From Adlercreutzia equolifaciens (lineage in GTDB: Bacteria; Actinomycetota; Coriobacteriia; Coriobacteriales; Eggerthellaceae): a stretch of DNA of 64,000 nucleotides. The stretch covers positions 744,001-808,000 of the forward strand of contig NZ_JARFIK010000002.1 in assembly GCF_029076695.1 (NCBI RefSeq), in the 5' to 3' direction. The position numbers and the translations under genes were made by a program. Shown one piece after another: positions 1 to 8,968 of this stretch. The notes under the pieces were generated by a model. It searched no databases. It was not told the DNA's origin and was given only the letters and a program-made list of their open reading frames with translations. Each line of letters starts with the position of its first letter. Position 1 is the stretch's first letter.

Positions 1-1045
1 CGCCCTCCATCTGGGCGTCACGCTCTACGAGGACGTAGAGAAAGTGCTGGCCATGGCCGATTTCATCACGGTGCACCTGCCCCGTACCGTGGACACCCTG
101 GGTATGTTCGGCGCCGATGAGTTCGCGGCCATGAAGGACGGCGTTGTGGTGGTGAATGCCGCTCGCGGCGGCATCTTCGATGTGGATTCCCTGGCCGATT
201 TCGTGGCGGCGGGTAAGATCAACGCCGTGGCTCTGGACTCCTTCGAGGTGGAGCCTTGCACCGACTCGCCGCTCCACGAGTTCGAGAACGCCATTCTCAC
301 GCCGCATCTGTCGCCCATGACCTTCGAGGCCCAGCGCCGCGCCAGCACGCAGATTGCCGACTACGTCAGCGCTGGCCTGGAGGGGGCCATGGTGGCCACG
401 GCGGTGAATCTGTCGCCGCTGCCGCCCGAGGTGCTCGATTCCGTGGGTCCCTATGTGCCCGCCTGCAAAATGATGGGGCACATGATCAGCCAGATTCTTT
501 CCGGCACCCCCAAGACGCTCAAGGTGGAGCTGGCCGGCTCCATTCGCGATGCCGACCCGGCGCCGCTGGTGGCGGCCGTGCTCGATGGTGGTCTGTCCTA
601 CCGTCGCATCGGCTCCTTCACTGCGGCCAACGCCGAGTCCATCGCGTCGCGCCATGGCATCGCCGTCACTACCTCGGCGGTTCACGATGCCCAGGAGTAC
701 GCCTCGGCGGTGCGCATTGTGGCCGACGACGTGGAGGTGGCCGCCACGCTGTACGGTACCGACCATGCTCCGCGCATCGTGTCGCTTATGGGCTACAAGA
801 TCGACATTGCCCCGGCCAAGTGCTCGCTGGTGTTCGAGTACGTGGATGCGCCGGGCCGCATCGGTGTCATCGGCACCATTTTGGGCGACGCCGGGGTGAA
901 CATCACCACTATGCAGATTGGCACTAAGGCGGGAGAGGGTTGCGCGCTCGTGTACATCAACGTTGAGGGCGACGTGGATGACGCGGTGCTCGCACGTCTT
1001 CGCGAGACCATCGACCTGCGCAATCTGTGGAAGATTGTGCTGTAG
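1..1045 (+). CDS. serA: D-3-phosphoglycerate dehydrogenase, 3' part
   Basis: This is the C-terminal part (about 347 residues) of the first serine-biosynthesis enzyme, which oxidises 3-phosphoglycerate to 3-phosphohydroxypyruvate with NAD. The reading frame is open to the window edge, so the start lies upstream. Visible are the end of the NAD-binding fold (AARGGIFDVDSL), the catalytic-His segment (LTPHLSPMTFEAQ), an intervening domain, and a C-terminal ACT domain beginning near SLVFEYVDAPGRIGVIG, the usual serine-binding regulatory module. This is the long, ACT-bearing form of the enzyme. A stem-loop terminator follows, so it is probably transcribed separately from leuA. Confidence 0.95.
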   Translation, partial: ALHLGVTLYEDVEKVLAMADFITVHLPRTVDTLGMFGADEFAAMKDGVVVVNAARGGIFDVDSLADFVAAGKINAVALDSFEVEPCTDSPLHEFENAILTPHLSPMTFEAQRRASTQIADYVSAGLEGAMVATAVNLSPLPPEVLDSVGPYVPACKMMGHMISQILSGTPKTLKVELAGSIRDADPAPLVAAVLDGGLSYRRIGSFTAANAESIASRHGIAVTTSAVHDAQEYASAVRIVADDVEVAATLYGTDHAPRIVSLMGYKIDIAPAKCSLVFEYVDAPGRIGVIGTILGDAGVNITTMQIGTKAGEGCALVYINVEGDVDDAVLARLRETIDLRNLWKIVL

Positions 1046-1078
1046 GCAGGGCTGAGGGTCCGATAGGAAATTTTTTAG

Positions 1079-1110
1079 CGGCGCCCTGGTAGGGGGCGCC
1101 GTTTTGTTTT
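1079..1110 (+). terminator. Rho-independent terminator after serA
   Basis: An 8-bp GC stem (CGGCGCCC / GGGCGCCG) with a 7-nt loop is followed by TTTTGTTTTG. It lies 34 bp after the serA stop and just before the leuA promoter region. Confidence 0.85.
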
Positions 1111-1151
1111 GTTATGATGCTTCCAGTTAGTTTGAGAGAAAGAAGGAGCCT

Positions 1152-2672
1152 ATGACTCGCAAGATTGCCATCTTTGACACTACCTTGCGCGATGGCGAGC
1201 AGTCGCCCGGCGCGTCTATGAATACGGAAGAGAAACTGGTTATCGCGCGTCAGCTGCTTCGCCTGAACGTGGACGTCATCGAGGCCGGTTTCCCCATCTC
1301 CAGCCCCGGCGATTTCGAGAGCGTGCGCCGCATTGCCGAGCTGGCTGGCGATCAGGCTACGGTCTGCGCCCTCACCCGTGCTGTGGAGAAGGACATCGAC
1401 TCCGCCGCCGATGCCCTTAAGTACGCCAAGCGCCCCCGTATCCACACGGGCATCGGCGTGTCGCCCTCGCACATGCGCGACAAGCTGCGCATCACCGAGG
1501 AGGAATGCATCGAGCGCGCGGTAAAGTGCGTAAGCTACGCGAAGACGTTCGTCGACGACGTGCAGTTCTACGCCGAGGATGCCGGCCGTTCCGACTTCGC
1601 CTTCCTGGCTCGCGTCATCGAGGCCGTTATCGGCGCCGGTGCCACGGTGGTGAACATCCCCGACACGACGGGCTACTCGCTGCCCGAGGACTTCGGTGCC
1701 CGCATCAAGTATCTGATGGACAACGTGAAGGGCATCGACGACGTCACGGTGTCGGTGCACTGCCACAACGACCTTGGCATGGCCACGGCGTTGTCGCTGG
1801 CCGGCGTGCGCAACGGCGCCACGCAGATCGAGTGCACCATCAACGGTCTGGGCGAGCGCGCGGGCAACACGGCCATGGAGGAAGTGGTCATGGCCATGCG
1901 CATGCACGGCGAGGAGCTGGATGCCCATACGGACATCAACACGCGCGAGTTCATTAAGGCCAGCCGCCTGGTCAGCTCTATCACGGGCATGAACGTCCAG
2001 GCCAACAAGGCCATTGTGGGCGCCAACGCCTTCGCGCATTCCTCTGGCATCCACCAGGACGGCGTGCTGAAGAAACGCGACACCTACGAGATCATCGATC
2101 CGGCCGAGGTGGGCGTGGGCGCCAGCCAGATTGTACTGACGGCGCGCAGCGGCCATGCGGCCCTGAAGCACCGTCTGGAGGAGCTGGGCTACAACTACGA
2201 GGGCGAAGAGCTCGACCGTCTGTACACCGCCTTCCTCGACGTGGCTGACAAGAAGAAGGAAGTCTACGACGAGGACCTGGAGGCGCTGGTCAACGAGCGC
2301 GACCGCGAGGAGACGGCCATCTACAGCTTGGACGGCGTGCAGGTAAGCTGCGGCTTCCCGCTGAAGCCCACGGCCACGGTCACGCTGAAGGGCCCCGATG
2401 GTATCGACCGCACGGTATGCGAGTGGGGTACCGGCCCCATCGACGCCGTGTACAAGGCCATCGACAAGATCGTCCAGGTGGACAACGACCTGTCCGAGTT
2501 CGCGGTGACCGCCGTCACCCGCGGTATCGATGCACTGGGTGAGGTAACGGTGCGCGTAAAGGCCGCGGGCGGCGAAGTGTACACGGGTCGCGGCGCCGAC
2601 GGCGACATCATCGTCTCCTCGGCCAAGGCCTACCTGAACGCTTTGAACCGTCTGCTGGGGGAGAAGCGCTAG
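1152..2672 (+). CDS. leuA: 2-isopropylmalate synthase
   Basis: The enzyme condenses acetyl-CoA with 2-oxoisovalerate, the first committed step of leucine synthesis. The 506-residue protein opens with the DRE-TIM signature ([13 protein letters not shown], residues 8-20). It carries the metal-binding HCHND motif (His203/His205) and GLGERAGN, and ends with a regulatory LeuA dimer domain (from about residue 390). Length matches the short bacterial form. The start is supported by GAAGGAG 7 nt upstream; TATGAT at 1113-1118 could be its -10 box. A terminator separates it from the next, convergent gene. A homocitrate or citramalate synthase is less likely given the full-length match to LeuA architecture. 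Confidence 0.95.
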   Translation: MTRKIAIFDTTLRDGEQSPGASMNTEEKLVIARQLLRLNVDVIEAGFPISSPGDFESVRRIAELAGDQATVCALTRAVEKDIDSAADALKYAKRPRIHTGIGVSPSHMRDKLRITEEECIERAVKCVSYAKTFVDDVQFYAEDAGRSDFAFLARVIEAVIGAGATVVNIPDTTGYSLPEDFGARIKYLMDNVKGIDDVTVSVHCHNDLGMATALSLAGVRNGATQIECTINGLGERAGNTAMEEVVMAMRMHGEELDAHTDINTREFIKASRLVSSITGMNVQANKAIVGANAFAHSSGIHQDGVLKKRDTYEIIDPAEVGVGASQIVLTARSGHAALKHRLEELGYNYEGEELDRLYTAFLDVADKKKEVYDEDLEALVNERDREETAIYSLDGVQVSCGFPLKPTATVTLKGPDGIDRTVCEWGTGPIDAVYKAIDKIVQVDNDLSEFAVTAVTRGIDALGEVTVRVKAAGGEVYTGRGADGDIIVSSAKAYLNALNRLLGEKR

Positions 2673-2702
2673 AGAGCGTCTCGCTACAAATTGAAGAGCT
2701 TG

Positions 2703-2733
2703 AGGAAGGGGCGGCCGAGGCCGTCCCTTCCTT
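2703..2733 (+). terminator. Rho-independent terminator after leuA
   Basis: Interrupted 13-bp stem (AGGAAGGG-CGGCC / GGCCG-CCCTTCCT) starting 31 bp after the leuA stop, ending in CTTGCTTT. Confidence 0.75.
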
Positions 2734-2755
2734 GCTTTACGGTCGGTAAGATTAC

Positions 2756-2892
2756 AGGTTCCGAGAACCGCTAGTTTGGTTTCGTGCCGCATGTCAAAAC
2801 TGGGCGATTTGGTATTAGTTCTCGACAAAATACCAGGTCGGACGCTCGTATCAGCATTGCGCGTGGGAACCAAACCGCTCAATTCTGGAACC
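2756..2892 (+). repeat. 135-bp inverted-end intergenic element, copy A
   Basis: The element starts AGGTTCC and ends CTGGAACC. Its outer roughly 27 bp are imperfect inverted repeats, both arms containing a GTTTGGTT-type block (GTTTGGTT left, AACCAAAC right). The interior contains ACCAGGTC and a weak hairpin around AAAACTGGGCGATTT. It matches copy B at 19613-19747 in the same orientation and copy C at 34985-35119 in the opposite orientation. No open reading frame or clear target-site duplication is seen. Confidence 0.8.
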
Positions 2893-2964
2893 GAGGGATT
2901 GGCCTGATTGCGAGTCTCAGATGCTAACCGCTTCGACGTTGAAGTCCCAAGCTGTCGAGGCAGA

Positions 2965-3142
2965 GCAGCGGGCGGGGGCAGTATCCCCGGAGGGCACCGT
3001 CTGAACACCAAAAAGAAAAGGCGGCCGTAGGCCGCCAGGTAAAAGCATGAGGGAGCGCAGCGCACGAGCGAAGCGAGCAGCGGAGCGGCGCGTGCCTGGA
3101 GCGGGATGGCGCCCCCGCCCGCGGACCAGTGGAGCAACCCGC
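2965..3142 (+). repeat. 178-bp palindromic intergenic element, copy D1
   Basis: The element runs from GCAGCGGGCGGGGGC to GGAGCAACCCGC and matches copy D2 (19363-19540) over its whole 178-bp length. Its left end (GCGGGCGGGGGC..TCCC) is complementary to a region near the right end (GGGA..GCCCCCGCCCGC), so it is a long imperfect palindrome. A GGCGGCC-GTA-GGCCGCC hairpin with an adjacent A-rich run lies inside. It sits directly at the stop codon of the minus-strand regulator gene and beside copy A of the 135-bp element. Confidence 0.8.
3011..3036 (-). terminator. Minus-strand terminator inside element D1
   Basis: The hairpin GGCGGCC / GGCCGCC (3020-3036) is followed on the minus strand by CTTTTCTTTTT, suiting termination of the LuxR-type gene ending at 3143. 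Confidence 0.65.
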
Positions 3143-4606
3143 TTAGAAGTCGCTGCGCTGCATGTTGAGGTAGTTGATGAGCTCGCTGCGCTTGTGGATT
3201 TGCATCTTGTCGTAGATGTGGCGGATGTGGGTGTTCACGGTATAGGGGGACAGAACCAGCTTGTCGGCAATGGCCTTCGTGGTGTACCCGCGGGCGATAA
3301 GCAGCAGCACGTCCTCTTCGCGGCCGGACAGGCTGAACTCCTTGGCAGCTTCGGCGCAGATCTCCTCGATCTCGCTTTTCGTAGGTGCCAACGTAGTCAA
3401 GGCGATGATGCTGAACTCCTGGCGCACCAGAGGAATGAGCAGCGCGGCCAGAAGGCACATGAAGGCAAGGGCTGTTTCGGGCGTGATGGCAAGGGCCACC
3501 TCGGGCATGTTCTCGTAGGTGACGGCCATGGCGTTGCCCAGGCAGATACCCAGGCGCGAGAACCCGCAGGCGCAGGCGAAGCCCATGGAGGCTGTCACGT
3601 AGCCTTTGGTGATCAGGATGCCGAAGTACATGATGAGCAGTACCTCGAAGATGGAGGAGAGGCCCACACCGATGTCGAAGGCTCCGACAAAGAAGTGGTG
3701 ATCGGCAAGGAAGAGGGCGAAGGCGAGGATGACGCCCACGAAAAGCCAGGGGTAGATCTTGAAGGCGTTCAGGCGATCTTTGGCCAGGAACGCCACACCG
3801 CCAATGGCAAGCATGAACAAAGCGCCCAGGAGTATGCCAACGGTGAACGAATGGTCGCCGAAGGGCAGCTCCTCCCAGGGGATGATGGCAACCAGGAAGT
3901 AGCAGGCTGCGGTGGCGAACAGCGTGAGAAAGCCCACCATGAGCATGTTCCGCACGCCGCCCATGGCCGCATTGCGCGGCAGGAGCACGGGGAAGGTGGT
4001 GCTGCCGTTGCGGCAGGCGGCGAAGAGCAGAGCCCCGGAGGCCACCAAAAGAAGGCTTGCGAAGGGAGCCGTGAGCGAAGCGGGCAGGAAGTGGGCGATA
4101 GCGATGGAGCCCAGCAGGGTAAGACCAAAGGTGGTGCCGATGTGGCGGATGGTGAAGTTGGCCTTTTCGCAGGCGAAGCGCTCGCCCCACAGGATCCAGA
4201 AGATGGCCTCGCAGGCACCGAGGGCAATTACCAAGGCATACCACAGGAAGCTGGGAACCAGATCGAAGGGCAGCACGGCTAGGGCAAAGGAGCCCAGGGC
4301 CAAGGTGAGGGGAGCGGCCACCACAATGGGCAGGCAGGATGAGAGATGGCGCTTGCGTCCCAAAATAAGGGCAAAAGCGAAGGCGAACACAGCGGTGGCC
4401 AGCAAGTTGGTGAGCCACGAGTAGGTGACGCGGTCGTCCATGAGATTAACCGCGGCAAAGATGGAGGGAACGAACCAGAATACATAGTGCCACGAGAGAA
4501 GCAGCGCGAATCCTACGTATTTGAAGAGAGGTCGGTCGAGGACGGTTCCTTGAAAAACGCGGGGTACGGGGGACTGAATAGCAGGTTCGGCAGCGCTGGC
4601 ATTCAT
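3143..4606 (-). CDS. Membrane-embedded LuxR-family transcriptional regulator
   Basis: The 487-residue protein has about twelve hydrophobic segments (residues about 35-400) followed by a C-terminal LuxR-type helix-turn-helix (LSGREEDVLLLIARGYTTKA.. through NTHIRHIYDKM). This fusion of a polytopic membrane region to a LuxR DNA-binding domain is characteristic of Eggerthellaceae and is often found beside transporters or reductases. I chose the ATG at 4606 because GGAAG lies 6-8 nt upstream, whereas the longer frame to 4843 lacks a ribosome site. It is divergent from an MFS gene, so it plausibly controls the carnitine-type module in response to a substrate. The ligand is unknown. Confidence 0.85.
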   Translation of the reverse strand: MNASAAEPAIQSPVPRVFQGTVLDRPLFKYVGFALLLSWHYVFWFVPSIFAAVNLMDDRVTYSWLTNLLATAVFAFAFALILGRKRHLSSCLPIVVAAPLTLALGSFALAVLPFDLVPSFLWYALVIALGACEAIFWILWGERFACEKANFTIRHIGTTFGLTLLGSIAIAHFLPASLTAPFASLLLVASGALLFAACRNGSTTFPVLLPRNAAMGGVRNMLMVGFLTLFATAACYFLVAIIPWEELPFGDHSFTVGILLGALFMLAIGGVAFLAKDRLNAFKIYPWLFVGVILAFALFLADHHFFVGAFDIGVGLSSIFEVLLIMYFGILITKGYVTASMGFACACGFSRLGICLGNAMAVTYENMPEVALAITPETALAFMCLLAALLIPLVRQEFSIIALTTLAPTKSEIEEICAEAAKEFSLSGREEDVLLLIARGYTTKAIADKLVLSPYTVNTHIRHIYDKMQIHKRSELINYLNMQRSDF

Positions 4607-4730
4607 ATATCTTCCTTCACGCTCAAGCTCGTTCACGCGGCTGGGGCGATTCTGGTACGCCGAGGTACCCGATGAGATCATACCAGCCATGTCTTGAGTT
4701 GAGTATAGGGTGGTGAGCCTCATCGAGGCA

Positions 4731-4748
4731 TCGCACGTTTTTAAGTAG
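4731..4748. promoter_or_regulatory. Shared 18-bp motif upstream of the MFS gene
   Basis: TCGCACGTTTTTAAGTAG occurs here and identically at 15837-15854. Similarity continues downstream in both places (GTTT, AC, then CGATGA). Each copy sits in a divergent promoter region of the carnitine-type module, so it is a candidate operator or activator site. The bound protein is not known; the neighbouring LuxR regulator is a guess. Confidence 0.55.
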
Positions 4749-4971
4749 CGACGTTTTACCGCCGATTTTGCGATGAAAAAGAGCGGTGTAGTTCCTGAAA
4801 CGGGGAGTCGCAAGAATTTAGGTAAGTGGGTTTTCGCAGACAACGAGTGATGGCGACTTGTTGACAGGTCGGCAAAATTCTCATCAGTTCAGTCGGTGTT
4901 GCGGCGGGGGTCGCAGGCACCGGCGAAGCCCGACGAAGGGTCGGGTGTCCTGAGAGAAAGGAAGCACTGTC

Positions 4972-6318
4972 ATGTCGTTGCTTGCGAAAAGCAAAGGGGA
5001 AGTGACGTACAAGGATCTGACGTCGCTCCACAAATGGGCCCTCGTGGTGCTCATTTCCATGGGCTCGTCGATCATTTACGCGCCCATGTATCTGAAGAAC
5101 GTGTTCTACGATCCGCTGATGCAGGCCCTTGGCTGCACCAACGCCGACTTGGGCCTCATGGTGTCGGCCTACGGCATTGCCGCCATGATCTGCTACCTGC
5201 CCTCGGGCATTGTGGCTGACAAGTTCCGCATGCGCACCCTGGCGACGGGCGGCTTCCTGGCCACGGCCGTGCTGGTGGGCGTCTACGCCATGCTGCCGTC
5301 GGTGACCATCTGCCTGGTGCTGTTCGTGCTCATGGGCGTGACCTCTATTCTGGTATGGTGGGGCACCCGCTTCAAGGTAATCCGCCTGTGCTGCGAGGAA
5401 GACGAGTACGCTAGCAAGATCGGTATCAGCTACTCCATCTATGGTGTTACCGGTCTGGTTATCGGCCTCATCAATGCTGCCATTATTGCCGCTATCTCCA
5501 ACGTGGTGCAGGGCGTTCAGGTCATGCTCATCTTCCTGGCCGTCATCATTGCCGTGCTGGGCGTGGCCTCCATCTTCCTGATCCCCGACTTCAAGGGCGA
5601 GATCAACAAGGACGCCAAGCTGTTCAGCCTGAAGGAGGCCGTCGAGGCCATCAAGCACCCGGGCGTTATCTGGGCCTGCATTGCCTACTTCTGCGTGTAC
5701 GCCGTGTACCAGGGCGCTACCTACACCACCCCGTACCTGACCCAGTGCTTCGACGCCGACGGCAACCTGGTGAACGTCATCGGCCTCATCCGTACCTACG
5801 GCATCGGCCTCATTGCCGGCCCCATCGTGGGTTGGCTGGCCACGAAGCTGAAGAGCCCCTCCAAGGTCATCCTCGGCGGCTTCATCCTGTCCATCGCCGT
5901 GCTGGTGGGCTTCATCCTCTTCCCGCATGATCCCGGTGCCGCCACCGTGGCCGCCGTGCTGGTCGTCGTGTTCGGCTTCACCACCTACGGCGCCTTCTCC
6001 ATCGGCTCCTCGCCGCTGTCCGAGATCAAGATCCCGATGCGCATCTTCGGCACCGCTGCCGGCCTGCTCTCCGTCATCGGCTTCCTGCCCGACGTGTTCA
6101 TCCACACCTGGTACGGCGGCATGATCGACGCCCAGGGCATCGAGGCCTACACGAGCATCTTCGGCTTCGAGATCATGTTCGGCGTCATCGGCTGCATCTG
6201 CCTGATCATGCTGCTCCGCTCCATCAAGAAGCATTTCGGTACCGGCGAGGCGGCCACCCAGAATGCGGCCGAAGAGGCCGAGGCTGCCCAGATTGCCGGC
6301 GGCGAGGCCACCGTCTAG
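4972..6318 (+). CDS. MFS transporter
   Basis: The 448-residue protein has about twelve transmembrane segments in two halves separated by a cytoplasmic loop near residue 205 (IPDFKGEINKDAK), and an MFS-like loop (GIVADKFRMRTLATGG) after TM2. AGGAAG precedes the ATG by 10 nt. It heads the cluster of CoA-dependent acid-metabolism genes and lies divergent from the LuxR regulator, so it may import the cluster's substrate or exchange substrate for product. E. coli carnitine clusters use a BCCT-family antiporter (CaiT) at this position; this protein is not of that family. A GC-rich hairpin (6333-6365) without a T-run separates it from the esterase gene. Confidence 0.85.
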   Translation: MSLLAKSKGEVTYKDLTSLHKWALVVLISMGSSIIYAPMYLKNVFYDPLMQALGCTNADLGLMVSAYGIAAMICYLPSGIVADKFRMRTLATGGFLATAVLVGVYAMLPSVTICLVLFVLMGVTSILVWWGTRFKVIRLCCEEDEYASKIGISYSIYGVTGLVIGLINAAIIAAISNVVQGVQVMLIFLAVIIAVLGVASIFLIPDFKGEINKDAKLFSLKEAVEAIKHPGVIWACIAYFCVYAVYQGATYTTPYLTQCFDADGNLVNVIGLIRTYGIGLIAGPIVGWLATKLKSPSKVILGGFILSIAVLVGFILFPHDPGAATVAAVLVVVFGFTTYGAFSIGSSPLSEIKIPMRIFGTAAGLLSVIGFLPDVFIHTWYGGMIDAQGIEAYTSIFGFEIMFGVIGCICLIMLLRSIKKHFGTGEAATQNAAEEAEAAQIAGGEATV

Positions 6319-6486
6319 GCCACCCCTGTTACGGCGCGGCGGTTTTCCAACCCTGCCGCCGCGCCCCTCAAGGCAGCCCTGCGCCTTAACCGCATGGGCG
6401 CCGCCTTTCGACCGCGAGCCGGTCGCGCCCCCGGCCCACCGGCTCCGCTTCCCTCGCCTGAGCGCCTATTGCAAAGGAGTTGTGCC

Positions 6487-7488
6487 ATGCCCAACAAGAT
6501 CGACGTCCTTGCCCGCATTTGCCCGCAGATGAAGGCGGTGCTGGCCCGCGAGGACGAGCTAGCCGGCGACGCGAACGACACGAGCGCCGGGTTCGCCCAG
6601 ATGCGCGAGAACTACGTGGCGGGACGCGCCTGGTGGAACGAGGGGGCACCGAGCATGGCCGCCGTTGCCGACGATGTTGTCGCGGGCCCCTTCGGCGACA
6701 TTCCCGTGCGCCGCTACGACCCGACGGGCGCTGCTACGGCAGCTGTCAACGGGAAGGGCGAGGTTCAGCCGGCCATCATCTACGTGCATGGCGGCGGTTT
6801 TGTCCTGGGCAGCTTGGACACGCACGACCGCATCTGCCGCATTCTGGCCGAGCGCGCGGGCGTGCCCGTGGTGGCCGTAGACTATCGCCTGTCGCCGGAG
6901 GCCCAGTATCCCAGCGCGGTGCAGGAGGTGGCCGCGGTGGCCGACTTCCTGCATCGCGAGGGGGCGGCCTGGGGCATCGACGGCGAGCGCTTGGCCTTTG
7001 CCGGCGACTCGGGCGGGGCTCACTTGAACCTGGCGGCCACGCTGTACCTGCGCAACGAAGGTGGGGGAGCGGCTTTTGTGAAGTGCCTGCTTTTGTTCTA
7101 CGGCTGGTTCGGCCTGACCGATTCCGCCTCCATGCGCCTTTTGGGCGGTCCCTGGGATGGCCTGGCCGAGGAGGATTGGCGGTTCTACCTGAACCTGTAC
7201 GCCGCCGACCCGGCCGCTCTGGCCACTGAGCCCTACGCCAACCTGTTCCTGAACGATTTGACCCACGACGTACCCGCTTGCTACATCGCCGCAGCGGAGT
7301 TCGACCCGCTGCGCGACGACTCGGCCTGCCTGGCCGCTATCTGCGAGCAGTACGGCATTCCCTACCGTCACGAGGTGTTCGAGGGCGTTATCCACGCCTT
7401 CCTGCACTACACCAAGATGCTGGACGCCGCCAACGACGCGCTTGAGCACGGCGCCACCTTCTACCGCGAGACCTTGGGCCTGGCCTAG
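6487..7488 (+). CDS. Alpha/beta hydrolase, hormone-sensitive-lipase type esterase
   Basis: The 333-residue protein carries the HSL/family IV oxyanion motif HGGGF (residues 101-105), the nucleophile elbow GDSGG (Ser175), and candidate Asp273 and His303 for the triad. There is no signal peptide, so it is cytoplasmic. I chose the ATG at 6487 because AAAGGAG lies 8 nt before it; the frame extends further upstream without a ribosome site. It lies between the first carrier and the CaiA-like gene, so it may release the pathway acid from an ester before CoA activation. Substrate is not shown by sequence; acyl-carnitine-like esters are one possibility. E. coli cai operons lack such a gene. Confidence 0.88.
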   Translation: MPNKIDVLARICPQMKAVLAREDELAGDANDTSAGFAQMRENYVAGRAWWNEGAPSMAAVADDVVAGPFGDIPVRRYDPTGAATAAVNGKGEVQPAIIYVHGGGFVLGSLDTHDRICRILAERAGVPVVAVDYRLSPEAQYPSAVQEVAAVADFLHREGAAWGIDGERLAFAGDSGGAHLNLAATLYLRNEGGGAAFVKCLLLFYGWFGLTDSASMRLLGGPWDGLAEEDWRFYLNLYAADPAALATEPYANLFLNDLTHDVPACYIAAAEFDPLRDDSACLAAICEQYGIPYRHEVFEGVIHAFLHYTKMLDAANDALEHGATFYRETLGLA

Positions 7489-7567
7489 GACGTTCCTCGG
7501 GTTTTCCAGCGAGCGGCCCACGCCCCGCTGTAATCAAAGCCACTGACTATCTGAAAAGGAGAAGAAC

Positions 7568-8716
7568 ATGGATTTCCGACTCACTGACGAGCAGGAGCTG
7601 ATCGTCGACAGCTATCGCGAGTACATGGAAAGCGAGAACTGGGAGACCTATTTCCACGAGTGCGACGAGAAGCACGAGTATCCGCTGCGTTGGGTGAAGG
7701 GCTTGTGCGAGCTGGGCTTCGACCAGATCATGCTGCCCGAGGCCGAGGGCGGCCTGGGTCTTGAGCAGCCCTGTGTGACCCTGATGGCCGTCTACGAGGT
7801 GCTGGGCCGCTACGGTGCCCCCACCTACGTGCTCTATCAGCTGCCCGGCTTTGAGACCATCATCCGCGAGGGCACGCCCGAGCAGATCGAGGCCGTGATG
7901 TGCACCTTGGGCTCCGGCGAGCAGATTTGGAACTCCGCCTGCACCGAGCCGGGCGCCGGCTCCGACGTGGGCGCCCTGTCCACCACCTACAAGCGCGAGA
8001 ACGGCAAGATCTACCTGAACGGCACCAAGACCTTCATTACCTCCTCGGCTGGCGTGAAGTATCTGGTTATCATGGCGAAGAACGCCGATGACGAGTCGGT
8101 GTTCACCGAGTTCTTCGTGGATATGTCCAAGCCGGGCGTGAAGCTGTCGCCGCTGCCGAAGCTGGGTCTGCGCATGGACAGCTGCTGCGAGGTGTACCTG
8201 GACAACGTGGAGCTGGAGGAGTCCGACATCTTTGGCCAGGAGGGCAACGGCTTCATGCGCGGCGTGTCCGACTTCAACTTCGAGCGCTGGCTGGTAGGCG
8301 CCTGCGACTACGGCACCGCCATCTGCGCTTTCGAGGACGCCATGAAGCATGCCAACACCCGCATCGCCTTCGGCAAGCCCATCAGCCGTTTCCAGCTGAA
8401 CTCGCTCAAGATCACCGAGATGTGCATCAAGCTGACGAACATGCGCAACATGCTCTACGAGGCCGCCTGGAACGCCGACAACAACGGCGGCAACTTCGAT
8501 GCTGCGGCCGCCGCCATGTGCAAGTACTACTGCGCCAACGCCTCCTTCGAGGTGACCGATGACGCCATGCAGGTCATGGGCGGCATCGCCGTGGCCAGCG
8601 AGCATCGCATCAACCGCATCTGGCGCGACCTGCGCGTCGACCGCGTGTCCGGCGGTACGGACGAGATGATGATTCTGGCCACCGCCAAGGGTGCTTGCAA
8701 GAAGTACAAGGCCTAG
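7568..8716 (+). CDS. caiA: CaiA-like acyl-CoA dehydrogenase (crotonobetainyl-CoA reductase type)
   Basis: The 382-residue flavoprotein resembles E. coli CaiA along its whole length: it shares a DEQEL block, [40 protein letters not shown]-like and [11 protein letters not shown] blocks. CaiA reduces crotonobetainyl-CoA to gamma-butyrobetainyl-CoA with electrons from Etf. The classical catalytic Glu position of the YEGT motif is Gly362 here, but Glu239 in FERW occupies the isovaleryl-CoA-dehydrogenase-type base position. AAAGGAG precedes the ATG. It is followed by CaiB- and CaiC-like genes, giving the caiABC order. The natural substrate could be another short enoyl-CoA, so the symbol marks homology rather than proven function. 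Confidence 0.85.
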   Translation: MDFRLTDEQELIVDSYREYMESENWETYFHECDEKHEYPLRWVKGLCELGFDQIMLPEAEGGLGLEQPCVTLMAVYEVLGRYGAPTYVLYQLPGFETIIREGTPEQIEAVMCTLGSGEQIWNSACTEPGAGSDVGALSTTYKRENGKIYLNGTKTFITSSAGVKYLVIMAKNADDESVFTEFFVDMSKPGVKLSPLPKLGLRMDSCCEVYLDNVELEESDIFGQEGNGFMRGVSDFNFERWLVGACDYGTAICAFEDAMKHANTRIAFGKPISRFQLNSLKITEMCIKLTNMRNMLYEAAWNADNNGGNFDAAAAAMCKYYCANASFEVTDDAMQVMGGIAVASEHRINRIWRDLRVDRVSGGTDEMMILATAKGACKKYKA

Positions 8717-8790
8717 TGCTTGCTTGTCCGGTGAGGAGCTTGAGGCGTGTTGCCCGATAGCAGCTGAGCTCGAAGCTCCTCGCCGGTCGG

Positions 8791-8896
8791 GGCCAGGGGG
8801 TACCCTGATTCGCTCAGACAGTCCTCGCTTGGTGGAACAGCCCACTGGGCTGTTCCAGTCACTGCGGAACTCGCTCGGTCAGGGCACCCCCTGTCC
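8791..8896. repeat. Covarying cruciform element, copy E1
   Basis: An outer 18-bp stem (left 8791-8808, right 8879-8896, with GGGTACCCTGA opposite TCAGGGCACCC) encloses a perfect hairpin with 11-bp arms (8834-8856, GGAACAGCCCA / TGGGCTGTTCC). Conserved unpaired blocks are CGCTCAGACAGTCCTCGC and GCGGAACTCGCTCGG. It fills the 252-bp gap between the CaiA-like and CaiB-like genes. Related copies are at 34823, 40005 and 55664. Confidence 0.8.
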
Positions 8897-8968
8897 CCTC
8901 TGATCTCGTTCTTTGTTGAACCTCTTTTCGTTCGCAACAGGATCCATCCCTAAGAAAGGAACTTACCT

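Noticed and set aside
3047-4282. Plus-strand open frame of 411 codons starting in repeat D1
   Set aside because: Antisense to the LuxR-type gene; its start belongs to the palindromic repeat, and the equivalent start in D2 leads to an unrelated frame.
957-4418. Minus-strand open frame of 1153 codons across leuA
   Set aside because: It lies antisense to leuA and out of frame over the LuxR gene; composition is typical of high-GC shadow frames and no family motif is present.
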